Both the position numbers and the translations under genes were made by a program. Below are positions 53,101-62,304 of a DNA stretch of 64,000 nt, piece by piece; position 1 is the stretch's first letter, and the number at the start of each line of letters is the position of its first letter. The stretch is from RGIG3178 sp964533965 (GTDB lineage: Bacteria > Bacillota > Clostridia > Christensenellales > QAND01). The notes beneath the pieces are model-generated. The model was not told the origin of the DNA, ran no database searches, and worked only from the letters and a program-made list of their open reading frames with translations. Where the stretch lies: NCBI GenBank assembly GCA_964533965.1, contig CAZHNN010000014.1:10005-74004 (forward strand). Direction: 5' to 3'.

Positions 53101-53382
53101 GATATACTCATCGGAACGGACAAGAGCGGGCGCATTCTTACCGAAAAGGAGTATGCTCGTACGCTCTCACACGGCTATTCGCGCTCTGTTGCGCTCATGC
53201 AGCAGCGCGTAGACGGCGTCGTCAAGCCAAGCCCCTTGAAAGGGGCGGTGGACGGCTGTGAATATTGCGAATATTCCAGCGCCTGCGGCTACGATATGCA
53301 GCGTGGCCAGGGGAGGCCGTGCCGGAAGATGGACCGCGGCGATTTCCTCTTAACGATTGCCCAACAGGAGGAACGTCCATGA
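50140..53382 (+). CDS. addB: ATP-dependent helicase/nuclease subunit B
   Basis: 1080 aa. AddB with AddA resects double-strand ends for RecA repair, functionally replacing RecBCD. The N-terminal Walker A is CGRSGSGKSRAI, with LLVPDQFTLDAE next. The C-terminal RecB-type nuclease has GRIDRVDTA and VIDYKTG. The 4Fe-4S Cys set is one Cys in ARCPFSHFATY and three in CEYCEYSSACGYD. ATG 50140 has AAAGGGGGT; the open frame upstream runs through the thpR promoter region and is rejected. An extended -10 TGC-TATACT lies at 50112-50117. It overlaps addA by 4 nt. Confidence 0.95.
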   Translation: MPLICVCGRSGSGKSRAIAAAMQQAIDQGRNAFLLVPDQFTLDAEHLLMEYMHSDGLMQAEVLSFSRLSARVLEQCGQPKGGLLDARGRAMMVSRVLMERQSDLMAYPRYVHSPHFSSALSGQIAEFKRFDISADQILTISQDHPRLHDIGLIFKAYQASMQGIYTDNEDRINWMIERIPQAPFLQGASVFIDEFEMLTQQVYRIVQAMLQSTHEVYATFRLCCETDADKPLFALEQKHYLRMCRIAEDLGDTVRTIWLPKAGVSVRHRENSALFHLERSLFAQPTPALREDSTGVQLFTAPTMQKETMECARRILSLVREKGYRFRDIAVVASDLSDYGPLLQQAFLSFDIPSFLDVKRSVGTHPLARYALLSLRLLLNNFASRDVLSLIKTGLSSLTHQQADEFEELILTSGIRYLSLDNMKNYAQGYPKLVEYRHTLCAHDELLVSLKAEKEASAQAQLLLSFLEKDGLLERLNERLQLLEDEGDTDAAMELRQVFSVLCSLLSQMGTVMGSSMLTLRAFYDQLNAGLFTQEVGVLPQVRDAVQVGTVGRSRSGNIRALFVLGFNEGKIPRTVSDSGLLMQEDEQLFAHSSLFLGNSLHERLTEEKMALYALLSKPSERLVLSYPQSDIQGSQLLPSSLVHSLRRCFLNLLLETMDSSPLADIQTNASTMLPLAQAIRYARLLQIPLDPAYEKALSLLCPHLPEAVRDWLANPLPEEVDIGEGLAAKAYPDVVSGSATSLETMARCPFSHFATYALLQPAPIKPYGHTPADTGTYFHNLVDTYLQRLCSLDIPLYEFDRQQSDKLLDELCGDYDEQTFLTGIYRKDGRERHLAHSHRLRLKNDCWQLKKQLQRDGFHPVAMESSFERRLTLKDGRQAKVSGRIDRVDTATYNGKRLVRVIDYKTGATSFSFTDLYYGTALQLPLYSVMAASKVNGVSVGMFMQQMRKSIGLCAPYDAEKEREKAAKLNGTFTGECLEATGGSAGDILIGTDKSGRILTEKEYARTLSHGYSRSVALMQQRVDGVVKPSPLKGAVDGCEYCEYSSACGYDMQRGQGRPCRKMDRGDFLLTIAQQEERP

Positions 53383-56300
53383 TACAAAACCCGACGCCTC
53401 AGCAATCGCGCGCCATCAAGCTTGTGGGCCCCAATCTCATCGTATCCGCGGCGGCAGGCAGCGGTAAAACCGCCGTCATCATCGAGCGCGCCGTATCCAT
53501 GATACAAAATGGCATGAACGCCGATGCGCTGTTGATGCTGACTTTTACCAACGCCGCGGCGGTGCAGATGCGCACGCGCATCCTGCAGGAGCTTCTGGAA
53601 CTGAGCGTTCATCTGGAAAATGCACACCTTCGTGAGCAGGCGGAGCTGATCGAATCCGCAGACATATGCACCATCGATTCCTTCTGCCTGAAACTCGTGC
53701 GGCAATATTTCCACCTCGTAGAGGTTGACCCGCTGTTTTCGATAGCCGATGCGAGGGAGCAGGCCGTTTTGCGCAATCAAGCGCTTAACGAGCTGTTTGA
53801 CGATTGTTTCGATGCGAGTGAAGAGCCGTTTTTAAACGCGTTGGAGGCACTTGCGGACAACAGCGAGGACACTTTAAAAAAGCGCATCCTGCAGATATAC
53901 GAATACGCGCAGACTTCCGCGGATCCCAAGGGATGGCTCAATCACGCCGTGCGGATGTATCAGGGCGAAGAGGAAACCCACGTATTTGTGCAGCAGGAAA
54001 TCGCGTCGTTTTATCCGAAGCTCGAGCGCGCGGCTGAGCTTTGCCATAAAGCCGCTTTGTATGTGGAGGAAAACCGCGGTCCCGGTAAGCCGGTCAGCAT
54101 GGCAGCCTCGCTTTTGACATGTGCGCAGACCTTTCGCGAATTGTCCCAAGCACCCTTCTCTGACTTCTTCTGCGAACAGATGCGAAGCATCTTAATTCCC
54201 GCGCGAAGTGCCCGCAACGCCCGCATGGATAAAAAATTGTTTGTGCCCGTTTCCCGCATGATCGACGAGGTCAAGGACATATGCTGTGAGCTTAATGATC
54301 ATCCCCTTATGCTCTATGGCCAAAAGGCAGCCGAAAGCGCGTTGAAAGAGATGGCGGAGCCGATGCGAGAACTGCAACGGCTGGTCCTTGCGTTTGAACA
54401 GCTGTATGCAAACAAAAAATCGGAGCGCAATGCGCTGGATTTTGCGGACGTTGAACATTTAGCGCTTCGTATCCTGGAATCGGAAAAGGTATGCGCGTCT
54501 TTGCAAAAGCAGTACACCTGTGTGTTCGTGGACGAATACCAGGACACCAACGATCTGCAGGAAGCGCTGATCACCCGCATTGCAAAACCGGGGGCACTGT
54601 TCTGCGTAGGCGATGTCAAGCAGAGCATCTACGCGTTCCGGCATGCAGAGCCCGCGCTCTTCTTGCGCCGTTATCAACATTCTGCACAGGATGGTTCAAA
54701 CTGCGAGGCTGAACCGGACGTACGGTTGGATCTGAACACCAACTTTAGAAGCGCGAAGACGATTCTGCATTTTGTCAACGATGTCTTTTTGAAAACCATG
54801 AGCCTGGATCACGGCGGGGTCGAGTACGGCGATGGGCACGCGCTTTGCCCCGGTCTGGAAGAGGAAGGCTCTCCCGTTTGCGTAAGACTCATCCAAAAGC
54901 CGGATCGTTCGAACGACGAGGATGACATTACCTTCAGCGAGGTCGAACGGCAGGCGCTCGCCTGTGCGCAGCGGATACGCGAATTGCTGCAGCAGAGCTT
55001 TTACGACGGCAAGGTAACGCGCAACTACCTGTTCGATGACATTGCAATCCTGTTGCGCAAGCTCAAGGGGATCGGTCCCGATTTCGTCTCCACGCTGATG
55101 ACAGCCGGAATCCCCGTGATTAGCAATGTCTCTGCGGATGTCCTAAGCGCACAGGAAACCGGCGCGATGCTTTCGCTGTTAAAGGTGGTGGACAATGCCC
55201 GTGACGATTTGTCGATGCTTGCCGCCCTTCGAAGCCCTGCGGCGCTGTTGACAGCGATCGATCTCGCACACATACGGACACACGACAAAACGCTGCCGTT
55301 TGCGCTTGCCGCCAAACACTTTGCCGAAACCGGCACAGGACAAAGTGCCGATAGGGTTCGCAGCTTCTTTGACAAGCTTGCGACATATCAGCAGATGTCA
55401 ACGCGCGTGCGCGTGGATAAACTGCTTTCCTTTATCTATCAGGATACCAACGCGCTTGCGTACTACGCGCTTTTGCCCGATGGAGACCAGAAGGTCGAAA
55501 ACCTGCAGGCGCTTTGGCTGCAGGCGCAGACGTTTGCCAGACTGGACGACGGCTCCTTATACGGGTTTTTACAGCAACTCAAACTGCACAGCGAACTTGG
55601 CGTTTCTGAGGTGGCAACGGCGCCGGGCGGCAGCAATTCCGTCCGTATAATGACCATCCACGGGGCCAAAGGATTGGAATTCCCTGCTGTCATCCTTCCG
55701 CTTTTAAATCAAAAGCTCGACCAGGGCACACATTCGCTGCAGATGACAAGGCGTGAAGGCATCGGCCTTCCCTGCTACCACAAGCCGACGCAAACGCGCC
55801 AGAAGAGTGCCGTGCAGTTTGCCGTGCAGAGAAACCACGCCATCGTGGAGCGTGACGAACAGTTGCGCTTGCTCTATGTGGCGCTTACGCGCGCGCAGCG
55901 AGACTTAACGCTGATCGGAGAAGGCAACCTGGAGCAATGGATGCAGCAATCGCAGCTTCCGCCTCAAAAGGCCTCAAGCTTTTTAGGCTGGATCCTGCCA
56001 ACGCTTAAGGCGCATCCCGACTGCTCCTGTTTGCGGGAGGAAACAACGGATGTACAACCTTCAAGCTACCGCGTCGACCTGGCCTTGCTGGAAGAGTCGG
56101 ATCTAGCACAGCTCTTACTTACGGGTTCATCCCCCTCCGAACGGGCGGAAAGCCACAGCGGAGAAGATCTTGATTATGTCGCACGGCGGCTTACATACCG
56201 CTATCCTTACCGGGATGAAATCAAGGTGCCGGGTAAAATCAGCGTCAGCCAGCTGAACGCACACACGGCGATGCCTTTCGAGCCTCTTGCTATTCCATCC

Positions 56301-56867
56301 CTAAAGGAGAAGGCTCTGGATGCCGCCGCAATCGGTACCGCGGTACACCGCGCGATGCTCAAGCTCGACTTTCGCGATGTCGCATCCATAGAGCATATCG
56401 ACCGACAGCTTTGCGGGATGCTGGATAAAGGCTTATTGACGGATGCGGAACGGCAAGCCGTCAAGCCCAATGTGCTGTATGCGTTTTTCCAGACGGATCT
56501 TGGCAAACGCCTTCAGCACTCCTCCCGTGTTTTGCGAGAACAACCGTTCGTGCAGCGCATACCGGCATCCGCCTGCGACCCCGCCATCACAGCTTCCGAT
56601 GCCATCACGACGCTGCAGGGAATCATCGATTGCGCCTTCCTGGAAGACGAACGCTGGGTATTGTTGGATTACAAGACGAACAAGCTTCCGCCCGGAGGCC
56701 TCGAGGCGCTAAGGCACCTGTATCAGGTGCAGATGGATGCCTACCGCAACGCGCTGGAACAGCTTACGGGTATCCCCGTCAAGCAATGTGCGCTCTGCCT
56801 TTTGATGCTTAACGTCCAGCTCGAGATCGACCCGGGCGAGCTGTACAAACAGCTTGCAAACAAATAG
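53379..56867 (+). CDS. addA: ATP-dependent helicase/nuclease subunit A
   Basis: 1162-aa UvrD-type 3'-5' helicase with C-terminal nuclease. Motifs in order: Q motif PTPQQSRAI, Walker A SAAAGSGKTAVI, TFTNAAAVQMRTRI, Walker B VFVDEYQDTN, GDVKQSIYAFRHAEP, NFRS, TIHGAKGLEFPAVILP and LLYVALTRAQRDL. The RecB-like nuclease has GIIDCAFLEDERWVLLDYKT. ATG 53379 overlaps the addB stop by 4 nt (ATGA) with CAGGAGGAA upstream. The length is slightly below the Bacillus protein, with no missing motif. Confidence 0.96.
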   Translation: MIQNPTPQQSRAIKLVGPNLIVSAAAGSGKTAVIIERAVSMIQNGMNADALLMLTFTNAAAVQMRTRILQELLELSVHLENAHLREQAELIESADICTIDSFCLKLVRQYFHLVEVDPLFSIADAREQAVLRNQALNELFDDCFDASEEPFLNALEALADNSEDTLKKRILQIYEYAQTSADPKGWLNHAVRMYQGEEETHVFVQQEIASFYPKLERAAELCHKAALYVEENRGPGKPVSMAASLLTCAQTFRELSQAPFSDFFCEQMRSILIPARSARNARMDKKLFVPVSRMIDEVKDICCELNDHPLMLYGQKAAESALKEMAEPMRELQRLVLAFEQLYANKKSERNALDFADVEHLALRILESEKVCASLQKQYTCVFVDEYQDTNDLQEALITRIAKPGALFCVGDVKQSIYAFRHAEPALFLRRYQHSAQDGSNCEAEPDVRLDLNTNFRSAKTILHFVNDVFLKTMSLDHGGVEYGDGHALCPGLEEEGSPVCVRLIQKPDRSNDEDDITFSEVERQALACAQRIRELLQQSFYDGKVTRNYLFDDIAILLRKLKGIGPDFVSTLMTAGIPVISNVSADVLSAQETGAMLSLLKVVDNARDDLSMLAALRSPAALLTAIDLAHIRTHDKTLPFALAAKHFAETGTGQSADRVRSFFDKLATYQQMSTRVRVDKLLSFIYQDTNALAYYALLPDGDQKVENLQALWLQAQTFARLDDGSLYGFLQQLKLHSELGVSEVATAPGGSNSVRIMTIHGAKGLEFPAVILPLLNQKLDQGTHSLQMTRREGIGLPCYHKPTQTRQKSAVQFAVQRNHAIVERDEQLRLLYVALTRAQRDLTLIGEGNLEQWMQQSQLPPQKASSFLGWILPTLKAHPDCSCLREETTDVQPSSYRVDLALLEESDLAQLLLTGSSPSERAESHSGEDLDYVARRLTYRYPYRDEIKVPGKISVSQLNAHTAMPFEPLAIPSLKEKALDAAAIGTAVHRAMLKLDFRDVASIEHIDRQLCGMLDKGLLTDAERQAVKPNVLYAFFQTDLGKRLQHSSRVLREQPFVQRIPASACDPAITASDAITTLQGIIDCAFLEDERWVLLDYKTNKLPPGGLEALRHLYQVQMDAYRNALEQLTGIPVKQCALCLLMLNVQLEIDPGELYKQLANK

Positions 56868-57085
56868 GTCTTGCCAAATCCGCTTTATATCTTTGGAGGC
56901 CGTCTAAACGGAATTCGCTGTTTGTTTCTTATATCAATGCCCCTGCCGTAATTCTGCCATATAGCCCTGATACAATCGGTTCAAGGACGATGGTTTAGGT
57001 TTACTTTCATCGCCTTCGCCTGCGGCAGACGTCGTATTTTCGAGATAGGTATTGCCCATTGATTCATAAGGCAAATACGGATACG

Positions 57086-57114
57086 TTGATTTCCCACACC
57101 CTAAGCGGTATAAT
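57086..57114 (+). promoter_or_regulatory. Promoter of the CotH-VTC-DUF4956 cluster
   Basis: TTGATT (57086-57091), a 17-bp spacer and TATAAT (57109-57114), 32 bp before the TTG start. The rest of the 279-bp gap after addA shows nothing I can name. Confidence 0.7.
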
Positions 57115-57146
57115 TCCTGTATGCTTAACTACCGGGAGGGGCTTCG

Positions 57147-60140
57147 TTGCCGCAAGCACGCAAACAGTTTAACAAATCCCTTGCCATGACGCTGATCATT
57201 CTGATTTCCGTCCTTTCCGTCGCCTCCATTGTCCTTGGCATCGTCAACAAAGGCGTGGTTCGCACGGAAAAGATACTGATCAACGAAGTGATGGCGGGGA
57301 ATAAATCCGCTGTGGTAGACGATACCGGCAACTATTCGGACTGGATCGAACTGTATAACCCGGGCACATCAGCCGTTTCACTTTCCGGTTGGGGCCTTTC
57401 GGACGAAAAGAGCCGCCCGGTCAAATGGGCGTTCCCCGATATCACCATGCAGCCGGGTTCTTATCTTTTGATCTATTGCGACAAGCTGGATCACCGCGAT
57501 GTCAATAAGCCCCTGCATGCCAACTTCAGCTTGTCGGGCAACGGCGAAGACGTGGTGTTGACGGACAACCTGGGAACGGTTGTGGATTACACCTCCTTTC
57601 AAACCATGGGAAGCGACATCTCCATGGGCCGGGATCCCAGCAACATCGAAAGCTGGAAGAGCTTTGACGCCGTAACCCCCGGTTACCCCAATACTCAAGC
57701 CGGTCACGCCACATATCTTGCCAGTTTGAAGGCAGGCACGTCCGACTTGCACATCACCGAAGTGATGAGCAGCAACGCCACGACGCTCGTGGACGATTTC
57801 GGGCTTGCCTCTGATTGGGTGGAGATATACAACGGCGGCAAGGCCAACGTGAACCTCCAGGGCTACGGCCTGTCGGACAAGGCAAATAAGCTGATGAAGT
57901 GGGTCTTTCCGAACGTGACCATAGCGCCCGGCGCATATGTGGTGATCTACTGCTCCGGCAAGGGACAAGCCAAGGATCCCAACGACTTGACGCATCTCCA
58001 CACGAATTTCTCCATCTCCAATTACCAGGAATCCATCGTATTGAGTTCCAACCGCGGTCAGGTGCTCGATACGGTGAACGTGCCGCAGCTGGAGACGGAC
58101 AGCTCCTATGCTCTGGATCTGAACACCAAGTCCTGGCGTACGACGGCAAAGCCAACGCCGGGGTATCCCAATACGGATGCCGGATACCAGCAGTGGAACA
58201 ACTCCAAAGCCCAGAAGAGTGGGCTGATGATCTCGGAGGCGATGACGTACAACGACAGGTATGCCCCCGTAGGCAGCTCGTATTATGACTGGGTCGAGAT
58301 CTTCAACGGATCGGCTGACGCCGTCAATTTAAAGGGGTATGGGCTCACGGACGATACCGGCAAGCCTTTAAAGTGGAAATTTCCGGATGTCACCATCATA
58401 GCGGGACAATACCTCGTCGTGTATTGTTCAGGGCTGAATTTCACCAGCGGCAGTACGCTTCAAACGAATTTCAGGCTATCCGGAACAGGGGAAACCGTGG
58501 CTTTGTACAACCCCTCCGGACAGAACATAGACGCGATGGGCGTAGCAGACGTTCCATCCGACATGAGTTTCGGCCGTATCGCCGGTAACAAAGGCTTTTT
58601 TTATTTTCAAACACCTACGCCGGGAAGCGCCAACAGCGACGGGGCATACGGCTTTGCGCAGGAGCCATTGATTCAATTGGCGGCGGGAAGCTACCGCGGC
58701 GCTCAATCTGTCTCCATTTCAACATCCGAGCAGGGTGCACAGATTCGATATACGACCGACGGGTCCATCCCAACGCAGAGCAGCAACCTGTATTCCGGTC
58801 CCATCACGATCAATAAGACCACCGCTCTTCGCGCCCGCGCGTTTCAGGCGAACATGCTGGGAAGCTCCGTTGCGACATCAACCTACCTTATAGACGCGCC
58901 GCACAACCTGCCCATCGTGTCGCTTGTGTCGGATCCGGACAACCTCTTTGGCAAGCAAAACGGCATCTACACCGTCGGTATGGGCACCGATGATTCAGCC
59001 ATACATGGCGCCAACGCGACTTATCCCGGCGCCAATTTCTGGAAAGAATGGGAACGGGACGTGCATTTCGAATACATCCAGGAGGATGGGAAGCTCGGCG
59101 TTTCGCTTGACGGCGGCATACGCATATTCGGCGCGTTCTCCCGGAAGATGGACCAAAAGGGACTTGCGATTTTCGCGCGCAGCCGGTATGGAACGGATAC
59201 CATCGAATATCCGTTCTTCACAACGCGCCCATACACGCAGTATAAGGCGATCGTGCTTCGAGCCAGCGGGCAGGATGCGCAGATGACGAAGTTCCGGGAC
59301 ATTATGCTGACATCCCTGGTGCGGGACACCACAACACTGGAAGTCGCTGCCTATCGGCAATCCGTACTGTACATCAACGGCCAGTATTGGGGCATCTACA
59401 ACATCCGCGAGAAGATCAACAAATACATGCTGGCGCAGCACAACAACATCGCCGACCCGGACAGCATAGACCTTTTGGTCGCAAACGGCTCAGCGCTGGT
59501 TGGCGACAACGACGATTACAAGGACCTGATCACCTACGTTAAAACCCACGACCTCTCGGTCGCATCCTCGTATAATTACGTGGCGTCGAAGGTCGATATA
59601 CAGAACTATATGGACTGGATCATCACCGAAGCCTGGACCAACAACGCGGATTTGGGCAACATCAAGTTCTGGCGTCAGAAATCGGCAGATGGGAAGTGGC
59701 GCTGGATATTTTACGATCTGGACTGGGCGTGTTTCAACCCCGGCTTGGACGGCATAGCGCGCATGTTCAACCCGAACGGCATGGGTGCGCACGGTATCGA
59801 CAACACACTGTTGCTCGGCTTGATTAAAAATCCCGGGTTTAAGCAGCAGTTTCTTGAAAGATGCGCGTTTCATTTCAAAAATACCTTTGCAACGGAACGC
59901 GTATTAGCTAAAATAGATGAATGTAAAAAAGTCATAGAGGATGAAGTCGGCCGTGACCGCGAGCGTTGGCAAGACGGCACAGTGGCAGGCTGGCAGGGAC
60001 AGATCGACAAGGTGATCTCCTTTGTGAAGGTCCGCACCGACTACATGGTCTATTTTGTCCGCAGCTATTTCGGCCTCTCCGAACAGCAGACGATTCAGTT
60101 GTTCGGCTCCGCCGGCAAACAACCTCCCGCCACCAATTAA
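57147..60140 (+). CDS. Large surface protein: three lamin-tail domains, chitobiase-like domain and CotH kinase-like domain
   Basis: 997 aa. An N-terminal membrane helix (~12-32) predicts export with membrane anchoring. Three lamin-tail repeats follow, starting near residues 44 (INEVMAGN), 202 (ITEVMSSN) and 360 (ISEAMTYN), each with a DW-[IV]-E-[IL]-[YF]-N core. Then comes a CHB_HEX_C-like beta domain (~515-575, RYTTDGSIPT). The rest is a CotH-type domain (VSLVSDPDNLFG, GGIRIFGAFSR, GIYNIREKINKYML, NIKFWRQK, WRWIFYDLDWACFNP). CotH in spore coats is an atypical protein kinase. TTG start at 57147 behind GGGAGGGG. It heads an operon with a VTC-type polymerase and DUF4956, so its role may be polymer-related surface assembly rather than classical coat formation. 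Confidence 0.88.
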   Translation: MPQARKQFNKSLAMTLIILISVLSVASIVLGIVNKGVVRTEKILINEVMAGNKSAVVDDTGNYSDWIELYNPGTSAVSLSGWGLSDEKSRPVKWAFPDITMQPGSYLLIYCDKLDHRDVNKPLHANFSLSGNGEDVVLTDNLGTVVDYTSFQTMGSDISMGRDPSNIESWKSFDAVTPGYPNTQAGHATYLASLKAGTSDLHITEVMSSNATTLVDDFGLASDWVEIYNGGKANVNLQGYGLSDKANKLMKWVFPNVTIAPGAYVVIYCSGKGQAKDPNDLTHLHTNFSISNYQESIVLSSNRGQVLDTVNVPQLETDSSYALDLNTKSWRTTAKPTPGYPNTDAGYQQWNNSKAQKSGLMISEAMTYNDRYAPVGSSYYDWVEIFNGSADAVNLKGYGLTDDTGKPLKWKFPDVTIIAGQYLVVYCSGLNFTSGSTLQTNFRLSGTGETVALYNPSGQNIDAMGVADVPSDMSFGRIAGNKGFFYFQTPTPGSANSDGAYGFAQEPLIQLAAGSYRGAQSVSISTSEQGAQIRYTTDGSIPTQSSNLYSGPITINKTTALRARAFQANMLGSSVATSTYLIDAPHNLPIVSLVSDPDNLFGKQNGIYTVGMGTDDSAIHGANATYPGANFWKEWERDVHFEYIQEDGKLGVSLDGGIRIFGAFSRKMDQKGLAIFARSRYGTDTIEYPFFTTRPYTQYKAIVLRASGQDAQMTKFRDIMLTSLVRDTTTLEVAAYRQSVLYINGQYWGIYNIREKINKYMLAQHNNIADPDSIDLLVANGSALVGDNDDYKDLITYVKTHDLSVASSYNYVASKVDIQNYMDWIITEAWTNNADLGNIKFWRQKSADGKWRWIFYDLDWACFNPGLDGIARMFNPNGMGAHGIDNTLLLGLIKNPGFKQQFLERCAFHFKNTFATERVLAKIDECKKVIEDEVGRDRERWQDGTVAGWQGQIDKVISFVKVRTDYMVYFVRSYFGLSEQQTIQLFGSAGKQPPATN

Positions 60141-60152
60141 GGAGTGATCACT

Positions 60153-60836
60153 TTGGCAGGCGAATTTAGGCATGAATTAAAATACTACATAAACATGCAG
60201 GCGTATCATATACTCCGCACCCGGCTCAAGGGCGCATTGAAGCCCGATGAAAACGCAAATGCAAATGGGGATTACCATATCCGTTCGCTGTATTTCGACG
60301 ATCGGGACGACACAGCGCTTACGACGAAGATCTCCGGCGTAGACGAACGTGAGAAGTTCCGCGTACGCATCTACAACATGGAGGACAAGGTCATCCGCCT
60401 TGAGCGAAAGTTCAAAAAGGAATCCTATATACTCAAGCACAGCTGTGCGCTAACCCGCGATGAGTTTGACAAACTAATGCAAAAAGATGTCAGTTTTCTG
60501 ATAAATAAACGTGCACTTCCATGTGGTGCGGTGTATTATAATACCATGAATAAGGGGCTGCACCCGGTGAAAGTCGTGGACTATGTCCGCGAAGCGTACG
60601 TGTTTCCCATCGAAGACGTACGCATCACCTTTGACAAGGACCTGCGTATGGGCACCACGTTTGATATCTTCGATAAACAAATGCTCACCGTTCCGATGTT
60701 GGACAAGGGTCAGATGATCCTGGAGGTAAAATACAACGCCTTTTTGCCTGTCTTCATCCGTAACCTGTTCCACGAGGTGGAATCGACGCCCAGCGCTGTT
60801 TCCAAATATGCTATTTGTCGTAAGTACGATGTATAA
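60153..60836 (+). CDS. VTC-domain polyphosphate polymerase-like protein
   Basis: 227 aa. A VTC tunnel-fold domain like that of the eukaryotic vacuolar transporter chaperone, which makes polyphosphate from ATP. The basic/acidic tunnel residues of the family are seen: FRHELKYYI, HIRSLYFDD, REKFRVRIYN, IRLERKFKK, VKVVDYVREAY and the final ILEVKYNAFLP. No membrane helix, so cytoplasmic. I chose the TTG at 60153 (protein MAGEFRHELKYY) because AAGGAG ends 8 nt upstream; a GTG at 60144 overlaps that site. It lies 12 nt after the CotH gene and 15 nt before DUF4956. Confidence 0.87.
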   Translation: MAGEFRHELKYYINMQAYHILRTRLKGALKPDENANANGDYHIRSLYFDDRDDTALTTKISGVDEREKFRVRIYNMEDKVIRLERKFKKESYILKHSCALTRDEFDKLMQKDVSFLINKRALPCGAVYYNTMNKGLHPVKVVDYVREAYVFPIEDVRITFDKDLRMGTTFDIFDKQMLTVPMLDKGQMILEVKYNAFLPVFIRNLFHEVESTPSAVSKYAICRKYDV

Positions 60837-60851
60837 TCAGGAGGTTTTGTC

Positions 60852-61529
60852 ATGACTGACATTATCAACAGTCTGTTTTCCGGCCTATCGAGCACGTTTT
60901 CGTTTGGCGACATAGGCGTCGTGCGCATCCTGTTAACGTTTGCGCTCGCATTTCTCATCGGCATTTTTATCTTCTTCATCTATCGCAAGACGTTTGCCGG
61001 CGTGATGTATTCGCGGAACTTCGGTGTATCCCTTGTAATGCTGACCATCATCACCTCCTTTATTATATTGCCGATCACCAGTAACTTAACGCTTTCCCTG
61101 GGCATGGTGGGCGCCCTGTCCATCGTCCGCTTCCGCACAGCTGTCAAAGATCCGATCGATACCGTATACATGTTCTGGGCCATTGCTTCGGGCATCACGC
61201 TGGGCGCAAAGTTCTTCCTGCCCGCGCTGTTGTCAACGTTGATCATTGGCTTGCTGCTGCTTTTGCTTACCAACATGAAGTTCCGTTCCTCCATGCCGTA
61301 TCTGATGGTGCTGCGCTTTGACGAAGGCAGCTCAGCGCAGGTGAACGGCTTGCTGCGGCGCCTGCCGGACATCAACATCAAGAGCAAGACGGTCTCCGCA
61401 AATGGCGTTGAGATGACCATAGAGCTTCGGCTGCGCGAATCCGACATGCAGATCGTTGACCGCTTTTTGGACATCCCCGGCGTGTATGACGCTGCCATCA
61501 TCAGCTATTCCGGCGATATCGTAGCATAG
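60852..61529 (+). CDS. DUF4956 membrane protein
   Basis: 225 aa. Four hydrophobic helices in the N-terminal two thirds (for example VRILLTFALAFLIGIFIFFI and LLSTLIIGLLLLLLT), with the MgtC/SapB-like motif GMVGALSIVRFRTAVKDP between helices. A soluble C-terminal ferredoxin-like alpha/beta tail (~150-225) follows. DUF4956 is repeatedly found beside VTC polymerases and CotH proteins. It could form the membrane path or regulator for the polymer, but that is inferred from context. ATG 60852 with AGGAGG. Confidence 0.87.
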   Translation: MTDIINSLFSGLSSTFSFGDIGVVRILLTFALAFLIGIFIFFIYRKTFAGVMYSRNFGVSLVMLTIITSFIILPITSNLTLSLGMVGALSIVRFRTAVKDPIDTVYMFWAIASGITLGAKFFLPALLSTLIIGLLLLLLTNMKFRSSMPYLMVLRFDEGSSAQVNGLLRRLPDINIKSKTVSANGVEMTIELRLRESDMQIVDRFLDIPGVYDAAIISYSGDIVA

Positions 61530-61554
61530 CCTAGACTGCACCGGGAGGTTTGCC

Positions 61555-62280
61555 ATGACCATCCGTTATCTGTTTCACAGCGGTTTTGCCATTGAAAGCG
61601 ATCATTGCACCGTCGTCATCGATTATTTTAGAGACGATTGCGAGGGTGAGCGTTCCATCTCACACGGCGTGGTGACCGAAGAGTATCTGAAGCGACCGGG
61701 GGCGTTCTATGTATTGAGCTCCCACGGGCACGGGGATCATTTCAACCCGATAGTCCTGCAATGGCAAAAGATCAGGCCCGACATCCAATACATTTTAAGC
61801 CGTGACATACTGCTTTCCGGAAAAGCAAAGGCAGCGCAAAACGTACATCCCCTGCAAAGCGGCGAGCGCTATGTGGACAGCCTCATCAGCATCAGCGCTT
61901 TCGGCTCCACGGATCTTGGCATCTCGTTTGTCCTGTCCCTTGATCAAAAGGTACTGTTCCATGCCGGGGATTTGAACAACTGGCATTGGAACAGGGAAGC
62001 GTCCCCGGAGTTTGCTGCGGATGCCGAGCGCGCGTATCTTTTGGAGGTATCCCGGATAAAGGAAAAAGTGCAGCGTCTGGATGTGGCGATGTTCCCCGTC
62101 GATCCCCGTTTGGGACCGGATTGTGGGCGCGGCGCAGAACAGCTGATGGCGGCGATTGATGTCAGAACGCTGATCCCGATGCATTTTTCCACCGACAACT
62201 CTGAACCTCTGCGCTTTTTGAAAGCACATCCGGAACATGTCGTTGCACTGACAAAGCGCGGCGAGACGTTTGTCGTATAA
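61555..62280 (+). CDS. MBL-fold metallo-hydrolase
   Basis: 241 aa. Metallo-beta-lactamase fold with the H-x-H-x-D-H motif in LSSHGHGDHFNP, an Asp ligand in LFHAGDLNNW and a His in LIPMHFSTD. It begins with IRYLFHSGFAIES, typical of the UlaG-like/beta-lactamase-superfamily group. The substrate is unknown. ATG 61555 has GGGAGG. It lies 25 nt after the DUF4956 gene, so it may belong to the same transcript; a shared role is conjecture. Confidence 0.82.
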   Translation: MTIRYLFHSGFAIESDHCTVVIDYFRDDCEGERSISHGVVTEEYLKRPGAFYVLSSHGHGDHFNPIVLQWQKIRPDIQYILSRDILLSGKAKAAQNVHPLQSGERYVDSLISISAFGSTDLGISFVLSLDQKVLFHAGDLNNWHWNREASPEFAADAERAYLLEVSRIKEKVQRLDVAMFPVDPRLGPDCGRGAEQLMAAIDVRTLIPMHFSTDNSEPLRFLKAHPEHVVALTKRGETFVV

Positions 62281-62304
62281 ACAAAGAGAAAGGACGGATG
62301 CTCT

